Assembly (NCBI GenBank): GCA_963383645.1
Contig: OY726563.1
Coordinates: forward strand, 38,655,831-38,719,830
DNA from: Muscardinus avellanarius
Taxonomy: Eukaryota; Chordata; Mammalia; Rodentia; Gliridae
Direction of reading: 5' to 3'
Length of the DNA stretch: 64,000 nucleotides
The translations under genes were made by a program, and so were the position numbers. Below, one piece after another: positions 62,955 through 64,000 of this stretch (positions within the stretch are counted from its first letter, which is position 1; every line of letters starts with the position of its first letter). Below the pieces are notes generated by a model. The model had not been told where the DNA came from, did not search any database, and saw only the letters and a program-made list of their open reading frames with translations.

Positions 62955-63560
62955 TAATATGGAATATGGATTCTAGATAACCAAAACGATCTTGAAAAAG
63001 AACAAAGCTAGAAGATATATATTTTCTGATTTCAAACCATATAAAGCTACAATAATTGAAACAGTGTAGTACTGTTCTAAAGGCATATATATAAACCATT
63101 GGAGTTAAATAAAAGCCTAGACCTAAATTCTTCCCTATATTGTCGTTGTTTTTGACAAGGTTTCCACGAACATTTGGTGGTAGAAATAATAATCTTTTAA
63201 CTAAATATTGTTGAAAAATAATAATTACATGGAAAAGAATAAAATTGGACCCTTACCTAATCCCATATACAAATATTAACTCAAAATAGGTAAAAGACCT
63301 AAATATAAATCTTAAGACTATAAACTTTTAGGAGAAAATCTGGGTCATAAAACCTCACAACATTGAAATTGGCAGTGATTTCTTGGTTATGATTTCAATG
63401 GCACAGGCAACAGAAGAGTATACAAACTCCCCCCAAAATAAAAAACATATTGTATATCCAAAGACAATGTAAACAGAGTTAACAGTTACTAATAGAATGG
63501 GATAAAATATTTCCAAATGCTATATCTGAAGGTATATTAATATTCCAACTAGAAATCCTA
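62955..63560 (+). mobile_element. Inverted L1 ORF2 fragment within half-L1 C
   Basis: Same fragment and end points as in copies A and B; differences are scattered substitutions and 1-3 base indels. Confidence 0.87.
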
Positions 63561-63659
63561 AAAATTAACAACAATAAAGCAAACAATACCCTTTACAGAT
63601 AGGTAAAAGACTAACATAAATAATGAATCTCCACAGATAACCAATCTTAGTTGTCTGTT

Positions 63660-64000
63660 GGATGGAAATCTTGTTTCTCTAGTTCTGGAGTGTGTTACCT
63701 ATTTCTTCTTTGTAGTTAATCTCTTTGAGTATTTTCTCTAGCGCTGGTTTTGAAGACATAAATTCCTTCAGTTTCTGTTTGTCATGGAAGGTTCTTATTT
63801 CTCCATCTAATTTGATAGAAAGTTTTGCTGGGTAGGAAATTTTTGCCTGGAAGTTGTTTTCTTTCAAAATTGGGAATATGTTACTCCAAGCCCTTCTGGC
63901 TCTCATGACTTGGTTTGGGAAGTCTGGAGTGATTCTAATTGGTTTGCCTCTGAATGTCACTTGGCCCTTTGTTTTTGTTGCCTTTAAGATTCTCTGCTTG
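63660..64000 (-). pseudogene. ORF1 C-terminal part of half-L1 C (cut by window end)
   Basis: Open from the window edge through TFRGKPIRITPDFPNQVMRA and KPALEKILKEINYKEE to about 63679. The last codons differ by a small indel from copy A's FHPTDN end, so the final few residues are frame-shifted. Whether the rest is intact cannot be judged from this window. Confidence 0.75.

Larger units (their letters stand above)
62599..64000 (-). mobile_element. Half-L1 chimera, copy C (partial)
   Basis: 3' part only; the 5' part lies beyond the window. L1 3'UTR (62605-62780), unassigned segment, inverted ORF2 fragment (about 62955-63560), then the ORF1 C-terminal region (from about 63660). All junctions match copies A and B. 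Confidence 0.9.

Overview
The window is mammalian nuclear DNA made almost entirely of interspersed repeats. The dominant SINE is a composite of a B1-like (7SL-derived) left half, an A-rich linker and a shortened ID-like (tRNA-derived) right half. This B1-dID architecture is characteristic of squirrels (Sciuridae), so a ground squirrel, marmot or tree squirrel is the likely source; the species is inferred, not read. No host exon, spliced gene, rRNA or functional tRNA gene could be supported. Every convincing protein-coding signal belongs to LINE-1.

Layout. 1-2465: LINE and SINE fragments, including an L1 3' end lodged in a SINE. 2466-9316: a nearly full-length but broken L1 on the + strand carrying two later SINEs. 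9317-25147: older L1 pieces, MaLR-type LTRs, MIRs, about 25 SINEs and several microsatellites. 25148-34620: a nested stack, in which a SINE is split by a broken full-length L1, whose 5'UTR is split by an ORF1-only half-L1 (copy A). 34621-41130: SINEs, MaLR LTRs and an L1 3'UTR. 41130-44285: a hAT-type DNA element split by half-L1 copy B. 44286-60850: decayed L1, MaLR LTRs, a solo class II-type LTR with a clear 6-bp target duplication, and the longest stretches of apparently unique sequence (52.2-54.0 kb, 56.8-57.5 kb). 60181-64000: an old antisense L1 interrupted by a MER2-like Tigger element, several SINEs and half-L1 copy C, which runs off the window end.

The most interesting object is the three-copy half-L1 family. 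In its own sense (the - strand here) each copy reads L1 5'UTR, ORF1, stop, then an inverted piece of L1 ORF2, then about 200 bases of unassigned sequence, the L1 3'UTR and poly(A). No sense ORF2 is present. Copies A, B and C share the same internal junctions, so one chimera was built once and then copied. Copy A keeps an uninterrupted ORF1 of about 305 codons. This resembles the known HAL1 concept (ORF1-only L1 derivatives), with the added oddity of an internal antisense ORF2 segment.

Other patterns: the A-rich linker of the B1-dID SINE is repeatedly used as an insertion site for L1s and younger SINEs; several SINEs carry an extra right monomer (B1-dID-dID); and a younger CpG-rich SINE subfamily lies nested in older elements.
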